A stretch of DNA of 42,105 nt from an uncultured Rhodobiaceae bacterium (GTDB lineage: Bacteria > Pseudomonadota > Alphaproteobacteria > Parvibaculales > Parvibaculaceae), in contig CAJXOU010000026.1 in NCBI GenBank assembly GCA_913057645.1, positions 1 through 42,105 of the forward strand, in the 5' to 3' direction. Below are positions 8,751 to 16,605 of the stretch, one piece after another (the stretch's first letter is position 1; every line of letters starts with the position of its first letter). Under the pieces are notes generated by a model. The model had not been told where the DNA came from. It did not search any database and saw only the letters and a program-made list of their open reading frames with translations. The translations under genes and the position numbers were made by a program.

Positions 8751-9493
8751 TGTCTCTCGCCTGCACCGAACGGCCATCGCCGAATTTCAACGAGCGCCCA
8801 AGCGGGCGGGGCGTCGACATCCTGCTTCTGCACTACACCGGCATGGAAAGCGCGGAAGCGGCGGCGTCACGTCTCTGCGATCCCGCAGCGAAGGTTTCGT
8901 CGCATTATCTCGTCGATGAGGCGGGCGCCGTCACGCGCATGGTGCCGGAGCATCTGCGCGCCTGGCATGCGGGCGCCGGCAACTGGGCGGGCGAGACCGA
9001 CATCAACGGATGTTCCATCGGCATCGAGATCGCGAATGGCGGTCACGATTTCGGCTCACCGCCCTATCCCGATGTTCAGATGCGCGCCGTCGAGGCGCTC
9101 TGTCTCGACATTCTCTCGCGTCATGCGATTCCGGCGCGGCGCGTGCTCGGTCATTCCGACATCGCGCCCGGACGGAAGGCGGACCCCGGCGAGTGGTTCG
9201 ACTGGGCGCGGCTGTCGCGCGCCGGCATCGGCGTCTGGATCGAGCCGGAGCCTGTCATGGAAGGACCCGTTCTCTCGGAGGGCGACCGCGGCGACACTGT
9301 TGCCGAGCTTCAATATCTGCTCGCCGATTATGGCTACGGGATCGAAGTGCTCGGCCGCTACGACGAAATGACAAAGGCCGTTGTTGCAGCATTTCAGCGC
9401 CATTTCCGGCCCGAAAAGGTCGACGGGGTGGCGGACGTTTCTACCGTCGCCACGCTCCGCCGTCTTCTCGATACGGTGAAGTCGACCGCCTAG
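8750..9493 (+). CDS. AmpD/AmiD-like N-acetylmuramoyl-L-alanine amidase
   Basis: The 247-residue product has an N-terminal amidase_2 domain and a C-terminal peptidoglycan-binding domain (about residues 176-243, GDTVAELQYLLADYGY). The zinc ligands of the family fit His28 (LLLHYTG), His135 (LGHSDIAPGRKADPG) and Asp145, with the supporting Lys143 two residues before the Asp as in AmpD. There is no signal peptide, so it probably acts in the cytoplasm on recycled anhydromuropeptides, cleaving the bond between N-acetylmuramic acid and L-alanine. Start coupled to the upstream EamA-family gene. The stop TAG at 9491-9493 overlaps the opposing gene's stop codon. Confidence 0.9.
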   Translation: MSLACTERPSPNFNERPSGRGVDILLLHYTGMESAEAAASRLCDPAAKVSSHYLVDEAGAVTRMVPEHLRAWHAGAGNWAGETDINGCSIGIEIANGGHDFGSPPYPDVQMRAVEALCLDILSRHAIPARRVLGHSDIAPGRKADPGEWFDWARLSRAGIGVWIEPEPVMEGPVLSEGDRGDTVAELQYLLADYGYGIEVLGRYDEMTKAVVAAFQRHFRPEKVDGVADVSTVATLRRLLDTVKSTA

Positions 9494-10452
9494 GGCGTCA
9501 GCGTCACGCGGCCGAAGGCCTTGCGGCTTTCGATGAACTCGTGCGCTGCTGCCGCATCCTTCAATGCGAAGTTCTTGTCGAGCACGACCTTTAGCTCGCC
9601 CTTCGCAATCTCCTCGATCATCTTCTGGATGTTGTTGTGGACGCGGTCGGTGAAGATTTCCGCGCCGAGGAAGACGCCCGACAGTGACTGGTTGCCCGCC
9701 ATCATGGTCGAGACGTCGAGTTTCATTTCCTCGCGTCCGGCCTGGCCGACCATCGAGATGCGTCCGCGGTAGCCGAGCGAGAGCACCGACTTCTGCAGCG
9801 TCGAGCCGCCGACCGGGTCGACGACGAGGTTCACGCCCTGATTGTCGGTGAGGCGTTTCACTTCCGCGACGAGATCCTGCGTCCTGTAGTTGATGCCGTG
9901 ATCCATGCCGTATTCGCGGAGCTTTTCGAGCCGGTCGTCGCTCGATGCCGTTGCGATCACCGTTGCGCCCGCGCGTTTCGCGAGTTGGATCGCGGCGAGG
10001 CCGACGGCGCCGGCGCCTGCCTGCACGAGAACCGTTTCGCCCTTCTGCAGACGGCCGAATTCGAACAGGCAGTCATGCGCCGTGCCGAAGGGAACGGGGA
10101 TCGCGGCTGCCGTCCTGATGTCCATGCTGTCGGGGATGGCCCAGGCGGTGCGTGCGAAGACGGAACGCTTTTCCGCATGCGAGCCTGCGAAGTTCACCGT
10201 GGTCACGCGCTGGCCGGGCTTCAGGTCCGTCACCTTCTCGCCCACCTCGATGATCGTGCCTGCCGCCTGGTAGCCGACGATATGCGGTCGGCTTGCCAGT
10301 TCGCCGCGCGCGCGGTTCAGCGTGTCGCCGCCTTCGATGCTGACGGCGCCGACCTCGATCACGATGCCTTCGGGAAGGCAGGCCGGGTCTTCGACGTCCT
10401 CGTACTTGAAGACGCTGGGCGGGCCGTTCTCGTAATAGACGGCGGCTTTCAT
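9490..10452 (-). CDS. NADPH:quinone oxidoreductase-like zinc-independent alcohol dehydrogenase family protein
   Basis: The product of 320 residues is a full-length medium-chain dehydrogenase. It has a GroES-like N-terminal half (MKAAVYYENGPPSVFKYED) and a Rossmann domain with AGAGAVG at residues 145-151. The catalytic zinc-binding Cys/His set is absent, as in quinone oxidoreductases. By family it reduces quinones or enones using NADPH. I chose ATG at 10452 because AGGAGG lies just before it; the open frame extends 21 codons further upstream without a comparable ribosome site. It converges with the amidase gene, the two stop codons sharing the palindrome CTAG (9490-9493). It is divergent from rnpB. 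Confidence 0.9.
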   Translation of the reverse strand: MKAAVYYENGPPSVFKYEDVEDPACLPEGIVIEVGAVSIEGGDTLNRARGELASRPHIVGYQAAGTIIEVGEKVTDLKPGQRVTTVNFAGSHAEKRSVFARTAWAIPDSMDIRTAAAIPVPFGTAHDCLFEFGRLQKGETVLVQAGAGAVGLAAIQLAKRAGATVIATASSDDRLEKLREYGMDHGINYRTQDLVAEVKRLTDNQGVNLVVDPVGGSTLQKSVLSLGYRGRISMVGQAGREEMKLDVSTMMAGNQSLSGVFLGAEIFTDRVHNNIQKMIEEIAKGELKVVLDKNFALKDAAAAHEFIESRKAFGRVTLTP

Positions 10453-10520
10453 GACGTTCCTCCTGCGGCTGATTTTCGTTGCCGTCAATGTCGGGACCGC
10501 GCCCGCGATCCGCAAGTCCC

Positions 10521-10549
10521 TTGACGCAAATGAGTTTTCGGCTCATGTC
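10521..10549 (+). promoter_or_regulatory. Likely rnpB promoter
   Basis: TTGACG (10521-10526) is followed after 17 bp by CATGTC (10544-10549). The predicted start, about 7 bp further, coincides with the first base of the paired P1 helix of RNase P RNA at 10556. The -35 element is good and the -10 weak; position is the main argument. Confidence 0.45.
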
Positions 10550-10555
10550 CAGATG

Positions 10556-10920
<365 letters not shown>

Positions 10921-10952
10921 ACATCGCTTTTGACACCTCGTTTTCCCGTCGA

Positions 10953-10985
10953 CTGTCATCGAACAGTCATCGAACTGTCACGCTT
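10953..10985 (+). promoter_or_regulatory. Triple Pho-box-like array
   Basis: Three 11-bp units in direct tandem: CTGTCATCGAA (10953), CAGTCATCGAA (10964) and CTGTCACGCTT (10975). The known PhoB site is two 11-bp units of the form CTGTCATAWAW followed by CTGTCAY, which units one and three match in the conserved seven bases. TTGACA lies just upstream at 10930-10935. PhoB binding is inferred from the motif; the gene it would control is unclear, since mraZ starts about 470 bp downstream. Confidence 0.55.
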
Positions 10986-11159
10986 CCGGTGCGAGCTATG
11001 GAGGGGCCGCTTCGCGTTCACGGTTTTGGACCGTTTTCCGACCGCAAAGCCCGACTTGCAGAAGACCGGCATCTTTCCCCACACGGTTATCCCCGTCCGA
11101 TCCCTCCGGCTGGCACAGGTGTGTCACCGTGAAACAATGAGAACAAAGTAGAGACGAAT

Positions 11160-11174
11160 GTTCTATTTATGTTC
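11160..11174. promoter_or_regulatory. LexA-type (SOS) box, GTTC-N7-GTTC
   Basis: GTTC at 11160-11163 and GTTC at 11171-11174 are separated by exactly seven AT-rich bases (TATTTAT). This is the direct-repeat LexA box of alphaproteobacteria. A TACAAT hexamer (11186-11191) lies 11 bp further on, so LexA bound here could block a promoter firing toward mraZ. No good -35 hexamer accompanies it. The match is seen; its function is inferred. Confidence 0.5.
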
Positions 11175-11192
11175 TCAACAATATCTACAATT

Positions 11193-11207
11193 TTAACGGT
11201 CTGTTAA
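11193..11207. promoter_or_regulatory. CtrA box, TTAA-N7-TTAA
   Basis: TTAA at 11193-11196 and TTAA at 11204-11207, with seven bases between, is a perfect match to the full CtrA site known from Caulobacter. It sits right after the TACAAT hexamer and about 50 bp before the MraZ operator. CtrA controls division genes in Caulobacter, so the placement before a dcw cluster makes biological sense. Confidence 0.55.
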
Positions 11208-11252
11208 GCCTCCCAATACCGCTCAAAACCGCGAAAATACTAGGGTTTCCCG

Positions 11253-11298
11253 TTGACGCCCATGTAATCCCATGATATCCCATGATGTCCCGTATAAG
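11253..11298 (+). promoter_or_regulatory. dcw operon promoter elements overlapping the MraZ repeats
   Basis: TTGACG (11253-11258) is a good -35 element; 17 bp later TATCCC (11276-11281) is a moderate -10. A better -10, TATAAG (11293-11298), also lies nearby but is too far from the TTGACG and has only a poor -35 at the right spacing. Either way the MraZ repeats cover the promoter core, which fits autorepression. Confidence 0.5.
11258..11292 (-). promoter_or_regulatory. MraZ operator: four direct repeats with 10-bp period
   Basis: On the plus strand GCCCA (11258), TCCCA (11268), TCCCA (11278) and TCCCG (11288) recur every 10 bp; on the minus strand these read TGGGC, TGGGA, TGGGA and CGGGA. MraZ is known to bind TGGGN repeats separated by 5 nt upstream of its own gene and to repress the dcw operon. 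The first three units fit perfectly and the fourth has one change. Confidence 0.8.
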
Positions 11299-11452
11299 GC
11301 CATGCTGCCCCGATTGGTGCCAGCCGGTCCCGTGGACAAGACCTTCCCGACGGGAGGGGATGCCCGAGGACAGGATGTCCGGATGGGAGACGAGCGAAGG
11401 GCGGGTCTTTCCGGCAGGGGAAGACAACCCGACAGAGGGAGCAGGTCGGACG

Positions 11453-11938
11453 ATGGAGTCGTTCCGGGGGCGTTTCACGAACAGGATCGACGCGAAGGGG
11501 CGGGTTTCCGTGCCTGCGAAGTTCCGTGCCGTGACCATGGCTCAGGGGCTCAATGGCGTGATCTGCTTTCCGCCGCTCAATCCCGGCTCCTTCATCGAGG
11601 GCTGCGGCCCCGCCTTTTCCGAGATCGTCGACCAGATGCTCGACCGGCTCGACCCGTTCGCGCCGGAGCGCCAATCCCTCGCGGCGGTGCTGATCGGCGA
11701 GAGCGCGGAACTCACCTTCGATTCCGACGGCCGCGTGATCCTGCCCGAGACGCTGCGCAACCTCGCGGGCATCAGCGACGAGGCAACATTTGTCGGCATG
11801 GGGCAGCGCTTCCAGATATGGGAGCCGAAGGCCTACGACGCCTACTATGCGAAGGCGCTGGAAGACGCGCAGAAGTACCGCGATCTGCTGCGCTCGCCCT
11901 CGGCGCCCGCGAACCCTGGAACCGGAGGGACGCGATGA
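11453..11938 (+). CDS. mraZ: MraZ transcriptional regulator
   Basis: First gene of the division and cell wall cluster. The 161-residue product has two AbrB/SpoVT-like MraZ repeats: [25 protein letters not shown] (broken here as residues 1-25) and the second around [20 protein letters not shown]. Each holds the D-x-K/D-GRV-x-(V/I)P signature. MraZ forms rings and binds tandem TGGG repeats to repress its own operon; such repeats lie about 160 bp upstream. The start ATG at 11453 was chosen for the family N-terminus; AGGGAGCAGG precedes it. Its stop overlaps the rsmH start by four bases (ATGA). Confidence 0.95.
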   Translation: MESFRGRFTNRIDAKGRVSVPAKFRAVTMAQGLNGVICFPPLNPGSFIEGCGPAFSEIVDQMLDRLDPFAPERQSLAAVLIGESAELTFDSDGRVILPETLRNLAGISDEATFVGMGQRFQIWEPKAYDAYYAKALEDAQKYRDLLRSPSAPANPGTGGTR

Positions 11939-12966
11939 GCGCTACCGGCCAGGGCAGAGTTCCTCATGTTCCGGTGATGCTGGCCGACGTTCTCGACGTT
12001 CTTCAACCTCGCGACGGCGGCATCTATGTGGACGGCACCTTCGGCGCCGGCGGCTACACGCGCGCGATCCTGGGCGCGGCCGACTGTGCGGTGCTGGCCA
12101 TCGACCGCGATCCGAATGCGATCCTCCGGGGGCGAGAGCTTGCGACCGAATTTGCGGGACGCCTGACGCTGATCGAAGGCCGTTTCGGGGATATGGAGCA
12201 GCTTGTACGTGCGCTCGGCCATGACGCGGTCGATGGCGTGGTCCTCGATATCGGCGTTTCCTCGATGCAGCTCGATGAGGCGGAACGCGGTTTCTCGTTC
12301 CAGCAGGACGGACCGCTCGACATGCGCATGAGCGCGGAAGGACCGTCCGCCGCCGATGTGGTCAACGGTTTCGACGAGGGCGATCTTGCCCGGATCATCG
12401 CCGTCTATGGCGAGGAGAGGCGGGCGCGGGCCGTGGCGCGGGCGATCGTGAAGGCGCGCGAGGAGGCGGAGCTTCACCGCACCCTCGAGCTTGCCGATCT
12501 GGTGGCGAAGGTCATCGGCCGCAAGCCACAGGACAAGATTCATCCCGCGACGCGCACTTTCCAGGCGCTCAGGATCTTCGTGAACGACGAACTCGGCGAG
12601 CTTGCGCGCGGGCTTTCCGGCGCCGAGGCGCTGCTCGGCGAGGGCGGACGGCTCGCGGTGGTCGCGTTCCATTCGCTCGAAGACCGGATCGTGAAGCGCT
12701 TCCTCACGGAGCGGACGGGCAGGGCGGGTCGCGCCAACCGCTACATGCCTGCGAGCGAAGAGGTGGTCCCCTCCTTCAGTGAGATCGCGCACAGGGCGCG
12801 CAAGGCCTCCGGCGCCGAAGTGGAAACGAATGCAAGGGCGCGCTCGGCGAAATTGCGCGCGGCAATCCGCACGGCCGCTCCGGCTCTGCCGCTCGACATG
12901 GGCGCGCTCGGCTTCCGCGCGGTTCCCTCGCTTGACGGAATTTCGCATGCGGGAGGCGCCGCATGA
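11935..12966 (+). CDS. rsmH: 16S rRNA (cytosine-1402-N4)-methyltransferase RsmH
   Basis: Also known as MraW. It transfers a methyl group from S-adenosylmethionine to N4 of C1402 in the decoding centre of 16S rRNA. The product of 343 residues opens with HVPVML (11-16) and the SAM-binding loop DGTFGAGG (33-40). It continues with [18 protein letters not shown] and, near the C-terminal end, [12 protein letters not shown], both hallmarks of the family. Four-base overlaps with mraZ and ftsL indicate translational coupling. Confidence 0.97.
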   Translation: MSATGQGRVPHVPVMLADVLDVLQPRDGGIYVDGTFGAGGYTRAILGAADCAVLAIDRDPNAILRGRELATEFAGRLTLIEGRFGDMEQLVRALGHDAVDGVVLDIGVSSMQLDEAERGFSFQQDGPLDMRMSAEGPSAADVVNGFDEGDLARIIAVYGEERRARAVARAIVKAREEAELHRTLELADLVAKVIGRKPQDKIHPATRTFQALRIFVNDELGELARGLSGAEALLGEGGRLAVVAFHSLEDRIVKRFLTERTGRAGRANRYMPASEEVVPSFSEIAHRARKASGAEVETNARARSAKLRAAIRTAAPALPLDMGALGFRAVPSLDGISHAGGAA

Positions 12967-13340
12967 TCCGTTTCATCAATCTTCTTCTCGTGATGGCGGT
13001 GATCGGTCTTTCGGTCGGTCTCTACGACATCAAGTACCGGGCAGAGAGCGCGGACCGCCATGCGCGCCAGCTCGAACAGCGCATCGCCAAGGAGCAGGAA
13101 GCAATCCGCGTCCTGCGCGCCGAGTGGAGCTATCTCAACCAGCCGGAGCGGCTCCAGGAGCTGGCGAACCGCTACACGGAACTGAAGCCGCTGACGGCGG
13201 AGCAGATCGGCAGCTTCGAAGATGTTCCGATGCCGCACATGGCGGACGACTTCTATGTGCCGTCCGGCCGTCAGCCGCTCGGTGGCTATGCGGGGGTTTC
13301 GACACAGGGCATCGGTATGCCCGGGAGTACCATCCAATGA
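12963..13340 (+). CDS. ftsL: Cell division protein FtsL
   Basis: A small bitopic membrane protein (125 residues). It has one membrane segment at residues about 4-20 ([18 protein letters not shown]) and then a coiled-coil with heptads (residues about 30-60, [20 protein letters not shown]). A conserved stretch, [20 protein letters not shown], follows. The last 40 residues are proline/glycine-rich and probably unordered. FtsL works with FtsB and FtsQ to activate FtsW-FtsI at the septum. Identity rests on topology, coiled coil and position between rsmH and ftsI, since FtsL sequence is poorly conserved. Both ends overlap the neighbours by four bases. Confidence 0.88.
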   Translation: MIRFINLLLVMAVIGLSVGLYDIKYRAESADRHARQLEQRIAKEQEAIRVLRAEWSYLNQPERLQELANRYTELKPLTAEQIGSFEDVPMPHMADDFYVPSGRQPLGGYAGVSTQGIGMPGSTIQ

Positions 13341-15091
13341 TCGGCCGCAACAACAGCGCGTCTCACGGGCGCTACCTTCCGCCGGGCCATGACGCCATTT
13401 CAATGCGGCGCGCACCGCATCAGGGGGCCGGGCGCACAGCGTCGCAGCGGCGCATATTCCTTTCGCTCGCGGTCTTCGCCGCCTGTTTCACGCTGGTTGG
13501 CGCAAGGCTTGTCGGGCTCGCGATCATGGGCGGGAGCGGCGAGGGTGCCGCCGTCGTCGCGAGCGCCGCCACGCAGGTGCATCGTCCCGACATCGTGGAC
13601 CGGAACGGCGAGGTGATGGCGACGGATATTGCGACTGCCTCGCTCTTTGCCGATGCGCGCTATGTGATCGATCCGGCGGAGACCGCGCGTCAGCTGACCA
13701 GCGTTCTGCCCGATCTCGATCTCGCCGATACGACGGAAAAACTTTCCTCGGGCCGTGCCTTCATCTGGCTGAAGCGGGATCTCACACCGAAGCAGCAATA
13801 TGCGGTGCACTATCTCGGCCTGCCCGGGCTCGACTTCCGCAGCGAACAGAAACGTGTCTACCCGAACGGCAAGACAGGCTCCAACGTGCTCGGCATGGTC
13901 GATATCGACAATCGGGGTATCGCGGGCATCGAACGCTACATGGACAGCCGTCTTGCCCAGGAGGACGCGGCGGGCGCACCTCGCTTCGACCGGAACACGA
14001 CGGTAATGCTGTCGATCGATCTCCATGTGCAGCATGCGCTGCGCGACGAGCTCGAAAAGGCAATGGGCGAGTTCAGCGCGATGGCCGCCGCAGGCGTCAT
14101 CATGGACGTGCATACGGGCGAAGTGGTGGCGATGAGCTCGCTTCCCGATTTCGATCCGAACGACCCGATGGCATCGCCCGACGAGAACCGTTTCAACCGG
14201 GCGACGCTCGGCGTCTACGAGATGGGTTCGGTCTTCAAGGCTGTTACGCTTGCGGCAGCGCTCGACAGCGGCAAGGTAAATCTCGACGGGCGCTTCGATG
14301 CGACGAAGCCGCTGAAGGTCGCGCGTTTCACCATCCATGATTACCATGCGGAGAACCGCTGGCTCTCCGTGCCGGAAGTCTTCATTCACTCCTCGAACAT
14401 CGGTACGGCGAAGATTGCGCTGCAGCTCGGGGGCGAGGAGCATCGCGACTATCTGCGACGCTTCGGTCTTCTCACCCGCCCGCAAATCGAGTTGCCGGAA
14501 TCGGGTGCGCCGCTCACGCCCGCGCGGTGGGGCGAGCTTGCCACGATCACGACGTCATATGGTCACGGTATCGCCGTAACGCCGCTGCAGGTGGCGAGCG
14601 CGGTTTCCACCATCGTGAACGGCGGTTTCAAGGTGCAGCCCACATTCATGCGCCGCAACGAGGCGGCTCTCGGCGAACGCGTGATCTCGGCGGATACGAG
14701 CGCGACCATGCGGGGGCTGCTCCGTCTCGTCGTTATGGAAGGTACGGGGCGCAAGGCGGATGTCGCCGGCTATCCCGTGATGGGCAAGACCGGTACGGCG
14801 GAGAAGCCTTTCAATGGCGGCTATTCGCGGACGAAGCTCATCACCTCCTTCATCAGCGCTTTCCCGGCGAACGATCCTCGTTACGCCATGATCGTGATGT
14901 TCGATGAGCCGAAGGCGAACAAGGAAACATTCGGTTACGCGACGGCCGGCTGGAACGCAGCGCCGGTGACATCGCGCGTCGTCTCGCGCGTGGCGCCGCT
15001 GCTGGGTCTGCGTCCGGCGACGAAGCCGCAGGAGAACGAAATGATGCGGGAAGCAAAGCTCGTCTCCTACGAGACGTTGAGCGGACAGTGA
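13337..15091 (+). CDS. ftsI: Peptidoglycan DD-transpeptidase FtsI (PBP3)
   Basis: Class B penicillin-binding protein that crosslinks septal peptidoglycan. The product of 584 residues has a basic cytoplasmic N-terminus, one membrane segment near residues 40-62 (RIFLSLAVFAACFTLVGARL), a dimerisation domain (VDRNGEVMATDI onward) and the transpeptidase domain. The three active-site motifs are visible: SVFK with the acylated Ser298, SSN at 352-354 and KTG at 484-486. It would be anchored in the inner membrane with the enzyme domain in the periplasm, as partner of FtsW encoded downstream. Start overlaps ftsL by four bases. A 44-bp gap, the first in the operon, separates it from murE. Confidence 0.97.
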   Translation: MIGRNNSASHGRYLPPGHDAISMRRAPHQGAGRTASQRRIFLSLAVFAACFTLVGARLVGLAIMGGSGEGAAVVASAATQVHRPDIVDRNGEVMATDIATASLFADARYVIDPAETARQLTSVLPDLDLADTTEKLSSGRAFIWLKRDLTPKQQYAVHYLGLPGLDFRSEQKRVYPNGKTGSNVLGMVDIDNRGIAGIERYMDSRLAQEDAAGAPRFDRNTTVMLSIDLHVQHALRDELEKAMGEFSAMAAAGVIMDVHTGEVVAMSSLPDFDPNDPMASPDENRFNRATLGVYEMGSVFKAVTLAAALDSGKVNLDGRFDATKPLKVARFTIHDYHAENRWLSVPEVFIHSSNIGTAKIALQLGGEEHRDYLRRFGLLTRPQIELPESGAPLTPARWGELATITTSYGHGIAVTPLQVASAVSTIVNGGFKVQPTFMRRNEAALGERVISADTSATMRGLLRLVVMEGTGRKADVAGYPVMGKTGTAEKPFNGGYSRTKLITSFISAFPANDPRYAMIVMFDEPKANKETFGYATAGWNAAPVTSRVVSRVAPLLGLRPATKPQENEMMREAKLVSYETLSGQ

Positions 15092-15135
15092 AAGATCGCC
15101 GGGTGGCGTGAGTTTGTTGAAGGCGGCAAGCGGGA

Positions 15136-16605
15136 ATGTTGGGTGATATGCAATTGGCGGCGCTGATCGGGTCCGATGCCCTGCCGCTCCCCGAAGGGGG
15201 GGCGACGGAGATTGCCGGGCTGACGGCGGACAGCCGTGCCGTCAAACCCGGCTATCTCTTCGCGGCATTGCCGGGCACGAAGCTCGACGGCACGGCCTTC
15301 ATTGCGCAGGCGCTGGAAAAGGGCGCGGCGGCGCTTCTTGTGCCGCAGGGCTCGGCTGTCGAGGCGGGCGTGCCGGTGATTGCCGACCGCAACCCACGCC
15401 GCAGGCTTGCACATATGGCGGCTCGCTTCTTCGGCGCGCAGCCGCGCACCATCGCGGCCGTAACCGGCACGAACGGCAAGACCTCGGTCGCGACTTTCCT
15501 CCGGCAGATATGGGCGGCGCTCGGCGAGGAAGCGGCGAGCCTCGGCACGCTCGGCATTGCGAGCCCGAAGGGCGAACGCCCGCTCGGCTACACCACGCCC
15601 GATCCCGTGGCCTTGCAGGCCGAACTCGCCGCGCTCGCGAAAGAGGGCGTGACGCATCTTGCGATGGAAGCATCGAGCCATGGCCTCGCACAGTACCGGC
15701 TCGACGGTGCGAAGCTCACGGCGGCGGGCTTCACCAACATCACCCGCGACCACATGGACTACCATGCCAGTTTCGACGATTACCTCTATGCGAAGCTGCG
15801 TCTCTTCGGCGAGGTGATGGGCCCGGGCGGCGTCGCCGTCATCAATGCCGACAGCGCGCAATTCGCCGAGTTCGAGGCTGTCTCCTGGGCGCGTGGGCAC
15901 CGCGTGATCTCGGTCGGCCGCAAGGGCCGCGACATCTGTCTGGTGAGCACGCAGGCCCATGCACGCGGCCAGACGCTCGCCCTTGTCCATGACGGTGACA
16001 ATTATGAAGTGAAGCTGCCGCTGGTCGGTGGCTTCCAGGCCTCGAACGCGCTTGTCGCGGCGGGGCTCGCCATCGGTTGCGGCGCGGATGCCGCGAAGGT
16101 CTTTGCGGCACTCGAGAAACTCACGGGCGCCAAGGGCCGGATGGAAGAAGCGGCGCACCTCGCAAACGGTGCTTCGGTCTATATCGATTATGCGCATACA
16201 CCGGATGCGCTCGAAAACGTGCTGGAAGCGATGCGTCCGCACACGAAGAAGCGGCTTCACGTCGTGTTCGGCTGCGGCGGCGACCGGGATCCGGGCAAGC
16301 GCCCGATCATGGGCGAGATCGCGGCGAAACTTGCCGATGCCGTCTATGTGACCGACGACAATCCGCGTGGCGAGGATGCGGGCACGATCCGCGCGGCCAT
16401 CATGAAGGGTTGTCCCGGCGCAACGGAGATCGGCGACCGGGCGAAAGCCATCGAAACGGCGACCGCAGCGCTCGATACCGGCGACGTTCTCGTCGTCGCG
16501 GGCAAGGGGCATGAGACCGGACAGATCATCGGGGAGAAAACGGTCCCCTTTTCCGACCACGAGGCGGTGCTGGCGGCAGCGAAAAGACATGGAGGTGGCG
16601 CATGA
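15136..16605 (+). CDS. murE: UDP-MurNAc-tripeptide synthetase MurE
   Basis: Adds the third residue of the stem peptide in the cytoplasm. The Mur ligase P-loop GTNGKTS lies at 111-117, followed by TPDPVALQAELA and the carbamylated-lysine region (YHASFDDYLYAKLRLF). The specificity motif DNPR at 408-411 (TDDNPRGED) is the signature of enzymes that use meso-diaminopimelate rather than lysine. The length of 489 residues is normal. I kept the first ATG (15136); a second in-frame ATG at 15148 would give a protein four residues shorter. The 3' end overlaps murF by four bases. Confidence 0.97.
   Translation: MLGDMQLAALIGSDALPLPEGGATEIAGLTADSRAVKPGYLFAALPGTKLDGTAFIAQALEKGAAALLVPQGSAVEAGVPVIADRNPRRRLAHMAARFFGAQPRTIAAVTGTNGKTSVATFLRQIWAALGEEAASLGTLGIASPKGERPLGYTTPDPVALQAELAALAKEGVTHLAMEASSHGLAQYRLDGAKLTAAGFTNITRDHMDYHASFDDYLYAKLRLFGEVMGPGGVAVINADSAQFAEFEAVSWARGHRVISVGRKGRDICLVSTQAHARGQTLALVHDGDNYEVKLPLVGGFQASNALVAAGLAIGCGADAAKVFAALEKLTGAKGRMEEAAHLANGASVYIDYAHTPDALENVLEAMRPHTKKRLHVVFGCGGDRDPGKRPIMGEIAAKLADAVYVTDDNPRGEDAGTIRAAIMKGCPGATEIGDRAKAIETATAALDTGDVLVVAGKGHETGQIIGEKTVPFSDHEAVLAAAKRHGGGA

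Larger units (their letters stand above)
10921..11452. other. Regulatory region between rnpB and mraZ
   Basis: No gene can be supported in these 532 bases. In order, the region holds a Pho-box-like array (10953), a LexA-type box (11160), a CtrA box (11193), and a MraZ operator with promoter elements (11253-11298), each annotated separately. The stretch 11141-11250 is clearly richer in A and T than its surroundings, as expected of promoters in high-GC DNA. The remaining leader, from about 11299 to the mraZ start, is some 150 nt long and shows nothing I can name. Confidence 0.7.

Noticed and set aside
10961-10975. GAAC-N7-GAAC, a second LexA-like match
   Set aside because: It is produced by the 11-bp Pho-box-like repeats, which explain the spacing better; I do not count it as an independent SOS box.
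11070-11100. TTTCCCCACA and TTATCCCCG, considered as DnaA boxes of a replication origin
   Set aside because: Each differs from the TTATNCACA consensus, there are only two, and no dnaA, hemE or other origin marker is nearby.
10930-11151. A 73-codon plus-strand open frame after rnpB, tested as a possible SOS- or Pho-controlled small protein
   Set aside because: It includes the Pho-box-like repeats, has no ribosome site and no recognisable feature, and starts upstream of the proposed regulatory site.
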